A DNA stretch of 51,675 bases from positions 1 to 51,675 of the forward strand of contig JAISJT010000051.1 in NCBI GenBank assembly GCA_031261395.1, in the 5' to 3' direction. Position numbers and translations under genes: made by a program. Origin of the DNA: Eubacteriales Family XIII. Incertae Sedis bacterium. GTDB taxonomy: Bacteria > Bacillota > Clostridia > Peptostreptococcales > Anaerovoracaceae. Below are positions 8,197 to 16,506 of this stretch, piece after piece. The notes under the pieces were generated by a model. It did not search any database. It had not been told where the DNA came from and saw only the letters and a list, made by a program, of their open reading frames with translations. Numbering within the stretch: position 1 is the first letter of the stretch; each line of letters opens with the position of its first letter.

Positions 8197-9648
8197 TTAA
8201 AAATTGAAATAAATGAATGGATTGTAGCTGCCGTTGACCATATAGCTGACACAGATGACAAAGAGCGCTATGAGACAAACTGTCCCGAGCGCATCCCAAG
8301 TCTTGACCAAACGCGCGCCTCCCTTATGCACCCGCGTGGTAAGCGCCGTGAGAATCGGTGTACATGCCAGTACACAGATGATCAGGATCATCCAATTGTC
8401 CTTCACGTAAAAAAGCGAGAGTTCACTCGCCGCCGGAAAATGCTGTCCGTCTACCGAAAGGCCTACCATGACCTTGAGATAGCGCAGAGCTTCCGCGAGT
8501 CCGGATGCACGAAAGATGACCCATCCGAACAGAAAACAAACGATCGTGAAGATGCGATAGGGAATGGCGAGAAGCGGCGTCTTTGCCGTTCTTTCGGGAA
8601 TGCGCACCAATTTTTCAAATGCAAGCAGCACGAAATACATGAGACCCCAGGCGATGTAGTTCCAGCCCGCCCCGTGCCACACACCGGTGAGCATCCAGGT
8701 GACAAACAGGTTGAAGATAAGCCGCCCCATCGGCACGCGCGAACCGCCGAGCGGGATATAGACATAGTCGCGAAACCAACTCGAAAGCGAGATATGCCAC
8801 CTGCGCCAAAATTCGGTGATCGTCCGCGAAATATACGGGTAGTTGAAATTCTCAAGAAAGCGAAAGCCGAACATGCGCCCCAGACCGATCGCCATATCAG
8901 AGTAACCCGAAAAATCAAAATAAATCTGAAAGGCATAACAGACGGCGCCGAGCCATACCGTCAGCAGCGTCGGAGGATCCGCCGCCGGGGCGCCAAAGGC
9001 CCGGTCCGCCACGACGGCGACCGTATTGGCCAGGATGAGTTTTTTTGAAAGTCCGATGATGAAGCGCTTGACGCCATATGAGAAGGACTCAAGATCAAAG
9101 CCGCCGGACCGCCCTGTCAGTTGTTCTGCGATCGAATTGTAGCGAACGATGGGACCCGCCATCAACTGCGGGAAGAAGCTGATAAACAATGCCGTGTTCA
9201 AAGGATTTTTCTGGACAAGGGCCGTGCCACGATAGACATCGATCACATAGCTCATAGCCTGGAAAGTGAAAAACGAGATGCCGATCGGCAGGACAAAACC
9301 AGGCAGTTCGAAGTCAAATCCAAGGAAACGGTCAATATTGATAATTGCGAAATCAAGGTATTTGTACACGAAAAAAATGCCGACATTCCAAACGACCATA
9401 CCGGCAAGACAGATCTTCGCAGAGACTTTCCCCCGAAAACGATCGACGCAAAGGCCGAATCCCCAGTTGACAAAGATCGACAAGATCATCACATAAACAA
9501 ATTTGGGCTCGCCATATCCATAGAAGGCCAGACTCATGATGAGCAGAAAAATATTTTTGACGGCTATCAGGGATTTTGGAATCAGGTAGTACCCTGCAAG
9601 ACAAAGCGGGAAAAATACGAACAGGAAAACCGCTGATGAAAAAACCAT
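8197..9648 (-). CDS. MBOAT-family membrane O-acyltransferase (AlgI/DltB/PatA-like), copy 1
   Basis: Moves acyl groups, typically acetyl, across the membrane for transfer to a surface polymer. The 483-residue length and about eleven hydrophobic segments match AlgI. Conserved features include FPQLMAGPIVRY, FDFSGYSDMAIGLGRMFGF, FWRRWHISLSSWFRDY and the catalytic His in GVWHGAGWNYIAWG. The ATG overlaps the upstream epimerase stop by one base (TAATG), so translation is coupled. It is clearly paralogous to the MBOAT gene at 10588: both start MVFSS and share VLPIGISFFTFQ. The downstream SGNH-like gene is the expected partner. Confidence 0.92.
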   Translation of the reverse strand: MVFSSAVFLFVFFPLCLAGYYLIPKSLIAVKNIFLLIMSLAFYGYGEPKFVYVMILSIFVNWGFGLCVDRFRGKVSAKICLAGMVVWNVGIFFVYKYLDFAIINIDRFLGFDFELPGFVLPIGISFFTFQAMSYVIDVYRGTALVQKNPLNTALFISFFPQLMAGPIVRYNSIAEQLTGRSGGFDLESFSYGVKRFIIGLSKKLILANTVAVVADRAFGAPAADPPTLLTVWLGAVCYAFQIYFDFSGYSDMAIGLGRMFGFRFLENFNYPYISRTITEFWRRWHISLSSWFRDYVYIPLGGSRVPMGRLIFNLFVTWMLTGVWHGAGWNYIAWGLMYFVLLAFEKLVRIPERTAKTPLLAIPYRIFTIVCFLFGWVIFRASGLAEALRYLKVMVGLSVDGQHFPAASELSLFYVKDNWMILIICVLACTPILTALTTRVHKGGARLVKTWDALGTVCLIALFVICVSYMVNGSYNPFIYFNF

Positions 9649-10517
9649 TAACTCTTGGCCAGAATCTCCCGAATCAGACCGTCATCTCCCCAAATCTCCC
9701 GGCTGTCGTAGGGACGATCGGGGAAAGCGCCGTATTCGAGTTTTACGTCAAAGCCGTTTTCTTTGATAAAGGTTTCGACCTGCTGCGCGAGGCTGACCGG
9801 TTTGCCTGAGCAGACATTGATCACGCCCGTAACAGGGGCAGCGGCGGGTTCGCCGCACTGCGTAGCAGCTGCTACGATTTGCCGTGCAAGTTCGTCTATA
9901 TGAATGAAATCGTATTTGCTTTGACCCGTCGTGAACGGGAAGGTTTTCTTGCCCTCAGCAGCCGCCTGCGAAATCTTTGCAAAAATCGAACTGCCGCGCA
10001 TATCGTCCCCGTAGATATAATACCCTCTAAGCCAGTAAAGCCGAAAGTTTTGCCGCGCCGCCTCGATGAGCAGAGCCTGACGCAGTGCATTCTTGGCAAC
10101 GCCGTAGAGCGAAAGAGGATTGCATGGCGCTTCCGCTGTTACAGCCCCCTCGAAAAAACCAACCTCGTGCATCGAACCCATAACAGCCATATCGGCAAGT
10201 CCGCCGGCCGCCATGTCGGTAAGGAAGCGGAAATGAGCCGACAGTTTCTGCATATGCACCGCCGAATTGTGAACGAAACCCGCCTCCCATGCCAAGTGAA
10301 TGAGGACATCCGGACGGCCGAGCCTGTCGAAAATATCCGGTGCGCCGGAAAAGATATCTTCCTGCGTCTGTGTGATACGAGGCTCTCCGATATAATACGA
10401 ATCTAATGCCATGTCGCTTGCGATCACGCGATGTCCGCGCCCCAGCAATTCTGCCACGACATGCCTCCCGATATATCCCGACGATCCGGTGACTAATATA
10501 TTCATTTCTCTTTTCAT
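9648..10517 (-). CDS. NAD-dependent epimerase/dehydratase (extended SDR)
   Basis: Nucleotide-sugar modifying enzyme of the extended short-chain dehydrogenase family. NILVTGSSGYIGRHV holds the Rossmann GxxGxxG, LIHLAW follows the second strand, and YGVAKNALRQ carries the YxxxK pair; MGSM supplies the Ser region. The C-terminal half is variable, so epimerase, dehydratase or reductase activity cannot be separated. First gene of the operon with MBOAT and the AlgX-like protein. I take ATG 10517 (MKREMN) as start because TATAAT on the minus strand (10526-10531) lies 8 bases upstream, a leaderless layout; an internal ATG at 10505 is the alternative. Divergent from the second MBOAT gene across a 70-base gap. 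Confidence 0.85.
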   Translation of the reverse strand: MKREMNILVTGSSGYIGRHVVAELLGRGHRVIASDMALDSYYIGEPRITQTQEDIFSGAPDIFDRLGRPDVLIHLAWEAGFVHNSAVHMQKLSAHFRFLTDMAAGGLADMAVMGSMHEVGFFEGAVTAEAPCNPLSLYGVAKNALRQALLIEAARQNFRLYWLRGYYIYGDDMRGSSIFAKISQAAAEGKKTFPFTTGQSKYDFIHIDELARQIVAAATQCGEPAAAPVTGVINVCSGKPVSLAQQVETFIKENGFDVKLEYGAFPDRPYDSREIWGDDGLIREILAKS

Positions 10518-10525
10518 ACTACGGA

Positions 10526-10580
10526 ATTATACCATATCGACCGCAGGACAATTGTCTATATTCGCGCGATATGCTATTAT
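10526..10580. promoter_or_regulatory. Divergent promoters around palindrome GACAATTGTC
   Basis: On the plus strand TTGTCT (10552-10557), 17 bases, TATTAT (10575-10580), then 7 bases to ATG 10588. On the minus strand TATAAT (10526-10531) lies 8 bases before ATG 10517. The perfect 10-base palindrome GACAATTGTC at 10547-10556 sits between them and overlaps the plus-strand -35. Both genes look leaderless, and one factor on the palindrome could control both acyltransferase operons. Confidence 0.55.
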
Positions 10581-10587
10581 CCTGTCC

Positions 10588-12033
10588 ATGGTATTCAGCT
10601 CCATTATATTTTTATTCATATTCCTTCCGATCGTCTTGCTGGCTTACTATATCCTGCCCGGGAGAAAAGCCAAAAATATTGTCCTGCTTCTATCAAGCCT
10701 CTTTTTCTATTTCTGGGGCGAGGACAAACTCATTGTGATCCTGCTCTGTTCGATCCTGATCAATTACGGAAGCGGGTTTGCAATCGAGAAGACACGCAGC
10801 GGCGCCTTGGGCGGCAAACCGGCCTTGGCGATTGGCATCATTCTCAATCTGGCGCTGCTCGGTTATTTCAAATACTTTGATTTTGCTGCCGGGTTGCTGA
10901 ACGCCACCATTCATACGGATATCACCCTGAGGAATATCGTCTTGCCCATCGGCATTTCCTTTTTCACCTTTCAGGGCATCACGTATATCGTCGATCTCTA
11001 CCGGGGAAAAGTCGCTCCTCAGAAAAACCTGCTCAAATTCGGTCTCTATATTGCGCTCTTCCCTCCGCTGATTGCGGGCCCCATCGTGCGGTATGCGGAT
11101 GTATCGGAAATGATAGATGACCGCCATGAATCCGCCGCCATGTTCGCAGAAGGCATTTCGCGTTTTGTCTGCGGCCTTGCAAAAAAAGTCCTCATCGCAA
11201 ACAGTGTCGCCCTCATCTGCGATCCGATCTTTTTGGCTCCCGTGGATACGCACAGCGCCGCCACCTTGTGGATAGGAGCGTTCGCTTACACACTGCAAAT
11301 CTATTTTGATTTTTCGGGTTACTCCGATATGGCCATCGGTCTCGGGCTCTTGTTCGGATTCAGGTTTCGCGAAAATTTTGAACACCCCTATACCTCGCTT
11401 TCCATCAGGGAGTTTTGGCGCAGGTGGCATATCTCACTCTCATCATTTTTTCGCGACTATCTCTATATCCCGCTTGGCGGAAGCCGCACGGGCAATGTCT
11501 ATATCAATCTGATTATTGTCTTCTTCGCCACCGGACTATGGCACGGCGCAGGGCTGACCTTCATCGTCTGGGGACTCTGGCACGGCCTTTTCATTGTTAT
11601 TGAAAATATCCTTCGCAGAAGATCCGCTGCCACCGCCTTGCTCAGCAAGATCCGGAATCCGTTCACCCTGCTGCTCGCGCGGATCTATACACTGCTCGTC
11701 GTCGTTTTGGGCTGGGTCATTTTTCGCAGTGAATCTCTTGCCTATGCAGCAAACTACCTCAGGGGAATGCTGCTTTTGGAATCCGGTACGGATATGAAGG
11801 TCAGCGTCTTTTATTATCTTGATCACTACAACATCCTTGTGCTCATCCTTGGCGCCGCATTTTCATTTCCGCTGGCCAGCGCACTCAGAAAGTTCTTCCG
11901 GAACCGGCTCTTGGAAGACAGGCCAAACTTTTATGCGGCGCTTAGGGTTCTCTGCCTTGCTGCCCTGCTCTTTTGGTCGGCGGTGAAAGTCATCGACCAG
12001 GGCTACAACCCCTTTATCTATTTCAGGTTTTGA
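10588..12033 (+). CDS. MBOAT-family membrane O-acyltransferase, copy 2
   Basis: Second AlgI-like membrane acyltransferase, 481 residues, with GPIVRYADV, YFDFSGYSDMAIGLGLLFG, FWRRWHISLSSFFRDYLYIP and the catalytic His of GLWHGAGLTF. The ORF track extends to 10411, but that region is antisense to the epimerase gene. ATG 10588 (MVFSSIIFLF) aligns with the paralogue's start and lies 7 bases after TATTAT. It forms a two-gene unit with the SGNH-like gene at 12035, one base away. Two such pairs in opposite orientation suggest two acylation targets, or two acyl groups, on the polymer. Copy 1 and copy 2 differ most in the loop regions, so they are not recent duplicates. Confidence 0.92.
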   Translation: MVFSSIIFLFIFLPIVLLAYYILPGRKAKNIVLLLSSLFFYFWGEDKLIVILLCSILINYGSGFAIEKTRSGALGGKPALAIGIILNLALLGYFKYFDFAAGLLNATIHTDITLRNIVLPIGISFFTFQGITYIVDLYRGKVAPQKNLLKFGLYIALFPPLIAGPIVRYADVSEMIDDRHESAAMFAEGISRFVCGLAKKVLIANSVALICDPIFLAPVDTHSAATLWIGAFAYTLQIYFDFSGYSDMAIGLGLLFGFRFRENFEHPYTSLSIREFWRRWHISLSSFFRDYLYIPLGGSRTGNVYINLIIVFFATGLWHGAGLTFIVWGLWHGLFIVIENILRRRSAATALLSKIRNPFTLLLARIYTLLVVVLGWVIFRSESLAYAANYLRGMLLLESGTDMKVSVFYYLDHYNILVLILGAAFSFPLASALRKFFRNRLLEDRPNFYAALRVLCLAALLFWSAVKVIDQGYNPFIYFRF

Positions 12034-12034
12034 T

Positions 12035-13210
12035 ATGAAAACAGAAAATCGCATTTTGATCATTCTCTTCCTTGCCGTCATCACCGTTCCCGCCCTGATG
12101 ATGTTTCAGAGCGCCGGCCGCTATCTTCCCGGGGACAACCGCATGGCCGCAGCTATTCCGAAATTCATCAAGGATGACGGCAGCCTCGTGAACAGAACAG
12201 ATATTGAAGACTTCGCCAACGACAACATAGGATTCAGAACGGCGGCGCCAAATCTGGATACGAGGGTCATGTATGAATTGTTTCATCTCATGCTCGACAC
12301 GGCACAGCTTCAGGGGAAAGAAAACAACCTTTTTGCCGGAGATGACCGGTATTACCCAAGCAGGCGCGCGCCTTATCAACCGCTTTCCGAAGAGGAACTG
12401 GAGGAAAACGGACACAACATTGAAGCCGCTGCAGACTATTTCAAGGCAAAAGACATCCCATTTTTATTTATCACGATTCCCGACAAAGAAGAGGTCTACC
12501 CGGAACTTTACCCCGATACTTTTCTGAAAAGACCGGATCAAACCAGATTGTCGCAACTGACCGACTGGCTAACGGAAAATACCGAAGTAGACGCCTATGA
12601 CCTGACCGGGGCGCTGCGCGAAAAGGCCTCAGCATCCGATGATATGCTATGGTATGAAACAGGCGACTCCGCTCACTGGAACTATCTGGGTGCATATTAC
12701 GGTTACAGAGAAATCATGGGCCGTCTGCAAAAATACGATCCGGCCCGAAAGGCGCTGACCTTAGATGATTTCGAGATCGCGGTGACGACGGAACCGTATA
12801 CAAACTGGGACGGCTCGTTTCGTTATAGGGATTTGGACAACACGATGTATACCTTTGATTACAAGGCCGGCTTCAAGTCCGCCCTTGTTGACTATGCGAA
12901 CGATCCATGGGCGCCGCCGGATCAGCTTGAGCTGGCCGGGTTTGAGAAAAACGGCCATTTCTATCACTATCACAATGACACACAGGAAGACCAGCTCGTT
13001 TTCTTCGGCGATTCCTATATCTATCAATTTCTGCTACCGTATTTTGCCGAGACTTACGGCGATGTTTATCTGTTTCACCTCCCGACCGACTACCGCATCA
13101 TGAGGCCGGTACTGGACCTGATCGGCGCGGACTTCGTGATACTCGAAAAAGTCGAACGATCCTTTAACGGTGATGATTTTCTGCTGATGGCGGAGGAATT
13201 TGCTCCATAG
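12035..13210 (+). CDS. AlgJ/DHHW-type SGNH hydrolase-like acyltransfer protein
   Basis: About 391 residues: an N-terminal membrane anchor (ILIILFLAVITVPALMMF) and an exported catalytic domain. The catalytic signature is clear: GDSAHWNYLGAYYGY gives the Asp-x-His-Trp block seen in AlgJ/AlgX and DHHW proteins, and VFFGDSYIYQFLLPYF supplies GDS with the nucleophile Ser. Expected role is to take the acyl group delivered by the upstream MBOAT protein and attach it to the surface polysaccharide. It begins one base after the MBOAT stop. Its 3' end overlaps the opposite-strand BCCT gene by 47 bases. Confidence 0.85.
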   Translation: MKTENRILIILFLAVITVPALMMFQSAGRYLPGDNRMAAAIPKFIKDDGSLVNRTDIEDFANDNIGFRTAAPNLDTRVMYELFHLMLDTAQLQGKENNLFAGDDRYYPSRRAPYQPLSEEELEENGHNIEAAADYFKAKDIPFLFITIPDKEEVYPELYPDTFLKRPDQTRLSQLTDWLTENTEVDAYDLTGALREKASASDDMLWYETGDSAHWNYLGAYYGYREIMGRLQKYDPARKALTLDDFEIAVTTEPYTNWDGSFRYRDLDNTMYTFDYKAGFKSALVDYANDPWAPPDQLELAGFEKNGHFYHYHNDTQEDQLVFFGDSYIYQFLLPYFAETYGDVYLFHLPTDYRIMRPVLDLIGADFVILEKVERSFNGDDFLLMAEEFAP

Positions 13211-14612
13211 TCACCGGATCATCCTTTCTGAGCATTCGCATGAATGTTACGACCACCAATATCAGTATCAGACTCATGGGCACCGCCATGATGATCGTCA
13301 GGGATTTCAGTCCGTCCAGAACAACGCTATTGAATACCAAAGTCAGCGGCAGGATCACCAAAATCACGGAGCACAATACCTTTCCTTTTGTCGTATGATT
13401 GTTGATGAAACTCGACAAAACTTCTACGATCGAATCAAATGATGTGATATAAAACATCAGGATAAGTACCACCAATATGAAGATCAAAGCCAGACCTCCC
13501 GGCAATGACTGAAGCACATGATTGATGACATCATTCGGATCGGCGCCGATATCTACAGCGCCTTTCAAATAGCTTGATACTCCGTTGTTGCCGAATACAA
13601 AGAATGCCAGTCCGGTTGCTGCGGATCCCGCCAATACGCCTCCTATCAGCATCTTTCGGATCGTCATGCCTTCCGATATTTGCCCGATCCACTTGGGTAC
13701 CAGCACGCTCCACGAAATCCAGTAGGCAAAGAAAAATACAGTCCAATCCGATTTGAAGCCGTTTGATACATTGTCTATGTCAAGCCAGGTTGACATCTTC
13801 ACAAAATTGATAACATATGTTGACAATCCGGATGCTGTGTATTTGATGATACTCAAGGTGTCACCAAGTATAAATACGGCTGCAAGAAGTACAATGTACA
13901 GCACAACACAGCCTGTAGCGATCCTTGCAATCACTGTTATGCCAAATACGGAGGCCAGCATATAAACTACTGCAATAATCACTATTACCACAATGGATAC
14001 GATCACCGAATCCGGTATGCTAAACAGCAGATTCAATGTGTGGGTCACGTAGGGTGTTGTAATGCTGAATGTCGTTGCACAGCCTACGATCAAAGTCACC
14101 AATGAGATCACATCGATCGTGTTTGATAATTTTTTATGATTGCTGATTTCGGCGGATATCTTATCGCTTTTGTTGCCCCTCACATGCATAAAGTAGGCAT
14201 AGGCTACTGCCGGCAAAAAGTATATGACCCATGGAATAGTCGTCCAGTGAAGAATGCTGTACGTGGTCATATTTGTAATATTATCTGTCCCCAGCGCTGT
14301 CGTTTGATCCGCATAGTATTTGAACTCATGGAATCCGAAAAACACCAGGTCGCCTGCCAGACCTGTTGTAAATACCATGGAGATCCATGTAAAGAATTTA
14401 AATCTCGGCTTCCCTTCTCCCAATTTGATCTTGCCGTGACGAGAAAAGGCGACAAATACCAAAACCACTACGCCTATAAATGACAAGATAATAAAATAAT
14501 TCCCAAATACACCTGTGACGGCCGTGAACATGCCTGCCAGCAAATCCGGGAAAGTGAATATCAGAATACAAAATACGATCACGATCCCCAATGCGATCAG
14601 CAATAAACTCAC
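13164..14612 (-). CDS. BCCT-family transporter (choline/betaine/carnitine type)
   Basis: Secondary transporter for a quaternary ammonium compound. It has 482 residues, about twelve transmembrane helices, and the family signature region DWTVFFFAYWISWSVLVPKWIG with its Trp cluster. It lies directly downstream of the LicC-LicA fusion, overlapping by four bases (GTGA), so choline uptake is the most likely task; it would replace the DMT-type LicB permease of Haemophilus. The GTG start at 14612 is supported by that overlap. Base use differs from its neighbours: I counted 27 G/C of 60 at 13861-13920 against 33 of 60 at 15001-15060 in the adjoining gene, which hints at separate ancestry. Specific substrate is inferred. 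Confidence 0.88.
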   Translation of the reverse strand: MSLLLIALGIVIVFCILIFTFPDLLAGMFTAVTGVFGNYFIILSFIGVVVLVFVAFSRHGKIKLGEGKPRFKFFTWISMVFTTGLAGDLVFFGFHEFKYYADQTTALGTDNITNMTTYSILHWTTIPWVIYFLPAVAYAYFMHVRGNKSDKISAEISNHKKLSNTIDVISLVTLIVGCATTFSITTPYVTHTLNLLFSIPDSVIVSIVVIVIIAVVYMLASVFGITVIARIATGCVVLYIVLLAAVFILGDTLSIIKYTASGLSTYVINFVKMSTWLDIDNVSNGFKSDWTVFFFAYWISWSVLVPKWIGQISEGMTIRKMLIGGVLAGSAATGLAFFVFGNNGVSSYLKGAVDIGADPNDVINHVLQSLPGGLALIFILVVLILMFYITSFDSIVEVLSSFINNHTTKGKVLCSVILVILPLTLVFNSVVLDGLKSLTIIMAVPMSLILILVVVTFMRMLRKDDPVTMEQIPPPSAENHHR

Positions 14613-16408
14613 TTTGCACCTCCTGCCTCATCCAGAAATCCTTCATCATGAAGGATTTTGTAGTAGTCCTTCATATACCGATACATGACCAACGGATACT
14701 CACCGAACTCTTCACCGAAACTCTGCTTGTACTCGCACCAGAGCGCCCACAAAAAACCCGCCAGCGCCATGTACATATACAGGCGGGCCGTTTCCTGCCT
14801 TTCCGGTATCCTTCCCAGATAATAAGAGAGCGCCAAATCGGCCCGTTCCCTCGGAAAATACGAGTAGATGGAAAACATCGCGATATCGATGATGGGATCC
14901 GCCGCCCCGCTGTATTCCCAGTCGATGACACGCATGCCGCCGTCCGGCAGACAGAGCAGGGTCGCGAAGATATAGTCGATGTGACAGAGGATCTCGGGAA
15001 TCCCAAGCCGTCTCCTGAATGCCAGCAATTCATTGGCCTTCGCACGCACCTCGGCATAATCGGTAAAGCGGATCGCCTCGGCGTCCTGCGCCAAACGCTC
15101 ATAAAAACCGATCAGCTCTTCGATGTCAAAACGATGCTCCGCCTTGATCCCGGCGCCGTGGATCCGGCCCAGCAATTCCATCGCCCGCTTCAGCTCCGCA
15201 TCGTTCTCCGCATCCAATACTCCTGCGCCTTCATAAAATTTGCTGATTTTGACGCCCGTCTCCCCGTCGAAAAATACAAGCTCGTCGGCAATGTCAAGCG
15301 GCGCAATCAGCTCATAGCTCCGCTTTTCATTCGCGCGGCTCAGCAGCTGCTCCGTGCCCTTTCCCGGCAGCCGGAACACATAGCTCAAGCCGCCGACAGA
15401 GAACACAAAACTCTGATTGGTCATGCCCTCTTTGACCGGATGAATGCCCGTGATCCCGCTCTGCGCGACGCCAAAGGTCTCTGCGATCTGACGCATGACG
15501 GCATTGTCGGTATCGCGTGAATAGCTGTCATCATACCGGCGCAGCTCTTCAAGACTCTCAAACTCCCGGACATTGTCTGCGGATTGTTTGTTGATATAGA
15601 TGGGAAGTTCCTTCAAGTGTTCGGCAAGGACATGCTCCCAATAATAATCATCTGTCCCCGGCGTCTCATAACTGTCCATGATGAATGCCGCAAAACGTTC
15701 GGAAAACGAAGCGGCGAAATACGCGGGGCCGTTCAGCCCCCAGGTATCCTCGCCCAAGGTGTCGATCTGCGTGATGAGCCCGCGTGCGCCCGTCGTCACG
15801 CCCCATTCCTTGGTCGGTCCGTCAAAATACGTACAGCAGAGATAGCTGTCCGGTTCATAGGTGTGAAAAATATTTTTCTCGGTATGATGATCCGCCATGA
15901 GCAGGTAGGTGTTTTTCAGCTGCTCCGACGCATAGTAGACGCTGACAAAATTGTTCTTCACAGCATATTCGGGATTGTAAATCAGCTTGACGCCATACTT
16001 GTCGATCAGATAATCGAATTTTTCCTTCAGATAGCCGACGACGATCGTGATGTCATTTATGCCGACTTCATGCAGTTGTTCTATTTGCCGTTCGATCATC
16101 GGCTGCCCGTTGACCAACAGCAGACCCTTAGGCGTGTCAAAGGTAAACGGCACAAAGCGCGACCCAAAGCCGGCTGCCAAGATGATGGCGTTATCAACGC
16201 GATATGAATCCAACCATATTCGCCCGTCCTCAGTCAGCTTTGCATCGCCGCCAAGCAGACCTTGCCTTGTCGCGTCCGCCACCAAAGCATTGACCTTTCC
16301 GAGTGAAATGCCAAGGCGGCCGGCCAATTCACGCTGAGAAAGCGTACGATCGTTTGCCTCTGCAAGGGTACGTAACAAAAAAACGAATTCTTTCACAGTC
16401 TCTCCCAT
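14609..16408 (-). CDS. wHTH - LicC-like cytidylyltransferase - LicA-like choline kinase fusion
   Basis: Three modules in 599 residues. Residues 1-65 are a winged HTH (RTLSQRELAGRLGISLGKVNALV). Residues about 72-300 are a nucleotidyltransferase with AIILAAGFGSRF, PKGLLLVNGQPMIERQI and VVGYLKEKFDYL, matching phosphocholine cytidylyltransferase LicC. Residues about 320-590 are a LicA/APH-type kinase with LCHIDYIFATLL and VIDWEYSGAADPIIDIA. Together they should phosphorylate choline and activate it to CDP-choline. In the kinase loop the usual H-x-D-x4-N has Thr where Asn is expected. The HTH could regulate the gene's own promoter, which carries an inverted repeat. The partner LicD transferase is not in the window. 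Confidence 0.86.
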   Translation of the reverse strand: MGETVKEFVFLLRTLAEANDRTLSQRELAGRLGISLGKVNALVADATRQGLLGGDAKLTEDGRIWLDSYRVDNAIILAAGFGSRFVPFTFDTPKGLLLVNGQPMIERQIEQLHEVGINDITIVVGYLKEKFDYLIDKYGVKLIYNPEYAVKNNFVSVYYASEQLKNTYLLMADHHTEKNIFHTYEPDSYLCCTYFDGPTKEWGVTTGARGLITQIDTLGEDTWGLNGPAYFAASFSERFAAFIMDSYETPGTDDYYWEHVLAEHLKELPIYINKQSADNVREFESLEELRRYDDSYSRDTDNAVMRQIAETFGVAQSGITGIHPVKEGMTNQSFVFSVGGLSYVFRLPGKGTEQLLSRANEKRSYELIAPLDIADELVFFDGETGVKISKFYEGAGVLDAENDAELKRAMELLGRIHGAGIKAEHRFDIEELIGFYERLAQDAEAIRFTDYAEVRAKANELLAFRRRLGIPEILCHIDYIFATLLCLPDGGMRVIDWEYSGAADPIIDIAMFSIYSYFPRERADLALSYYLGRIPERQETARLYMYMALAGFLWALWCEYKQSFGEEFGEYPLVMYRYMKDYYKILHDEGFLDEAGGAK

Positions 16409-16411
16409 CCT

Positions 16412-16449
16412 GTGTTCATATTTTTTAATTATACGAAATAATTGAACAC
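16412..16449. promoter_or_regulatory. Inverted repeat GTGTTCA/TGAACAC spanning the LicC-LicA promoter
   Basis: GTGTTCA (16412-16418) and TGAACAC (16443-16449) are perfect 7-base inverted arms 24 bases apart. They enclose the minus-strand -10 (ATTATA as read on plus, 16428-16433), and one arm abuts the -35. This is the layout of an operator; the fused wHTH is the obvious candidate binder, by inference. Confidence 0.5.
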
Positions 16450-16455
16450 TGTCAA
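16428..16455 (-). promoter_or_regulatory. Promoter of the LicC-LicA/BCCT operon
   Basis: On the minus strand, TTGACA (16450-16455), 16 bases, TATAAT (16428-16433). The start codon 16408 is 19 bases past the -10, giving a leader of only about 12 bases. Confidence 0.7.
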
Positions 16456-16469
16456 GCGCCCGATTCCGA

Positions 16470-16499
16470 TTGCCAAACCGACGGCAAGTGAAGTATAAT
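16470..16499 (+). promoter_or_regulatory. Promoter of the YidC-TagF fusion operon, leaderless layout
   Basis: TTGCCA (16470-16475), 18 bases, TATAAT (16494-16499), then 7 bases to ATG 16507. No ribosome site precedes the start. Confidence 0.65.
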
Positions 16500-16506
16500 T
16501 TTTGCC

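Noticed and set aside
7239-9048. Two overlapping plus-strand ORFs of 303 and 416 aa
   Set aside because: Antisense to the AlgX-like and MBOAT genes, which have clear family motifs.
14591-15520. 309-aa plus-strand ORF
   Set aside because: Antisense to the LicC-LicA fusion; composition typical of a shadow frame.
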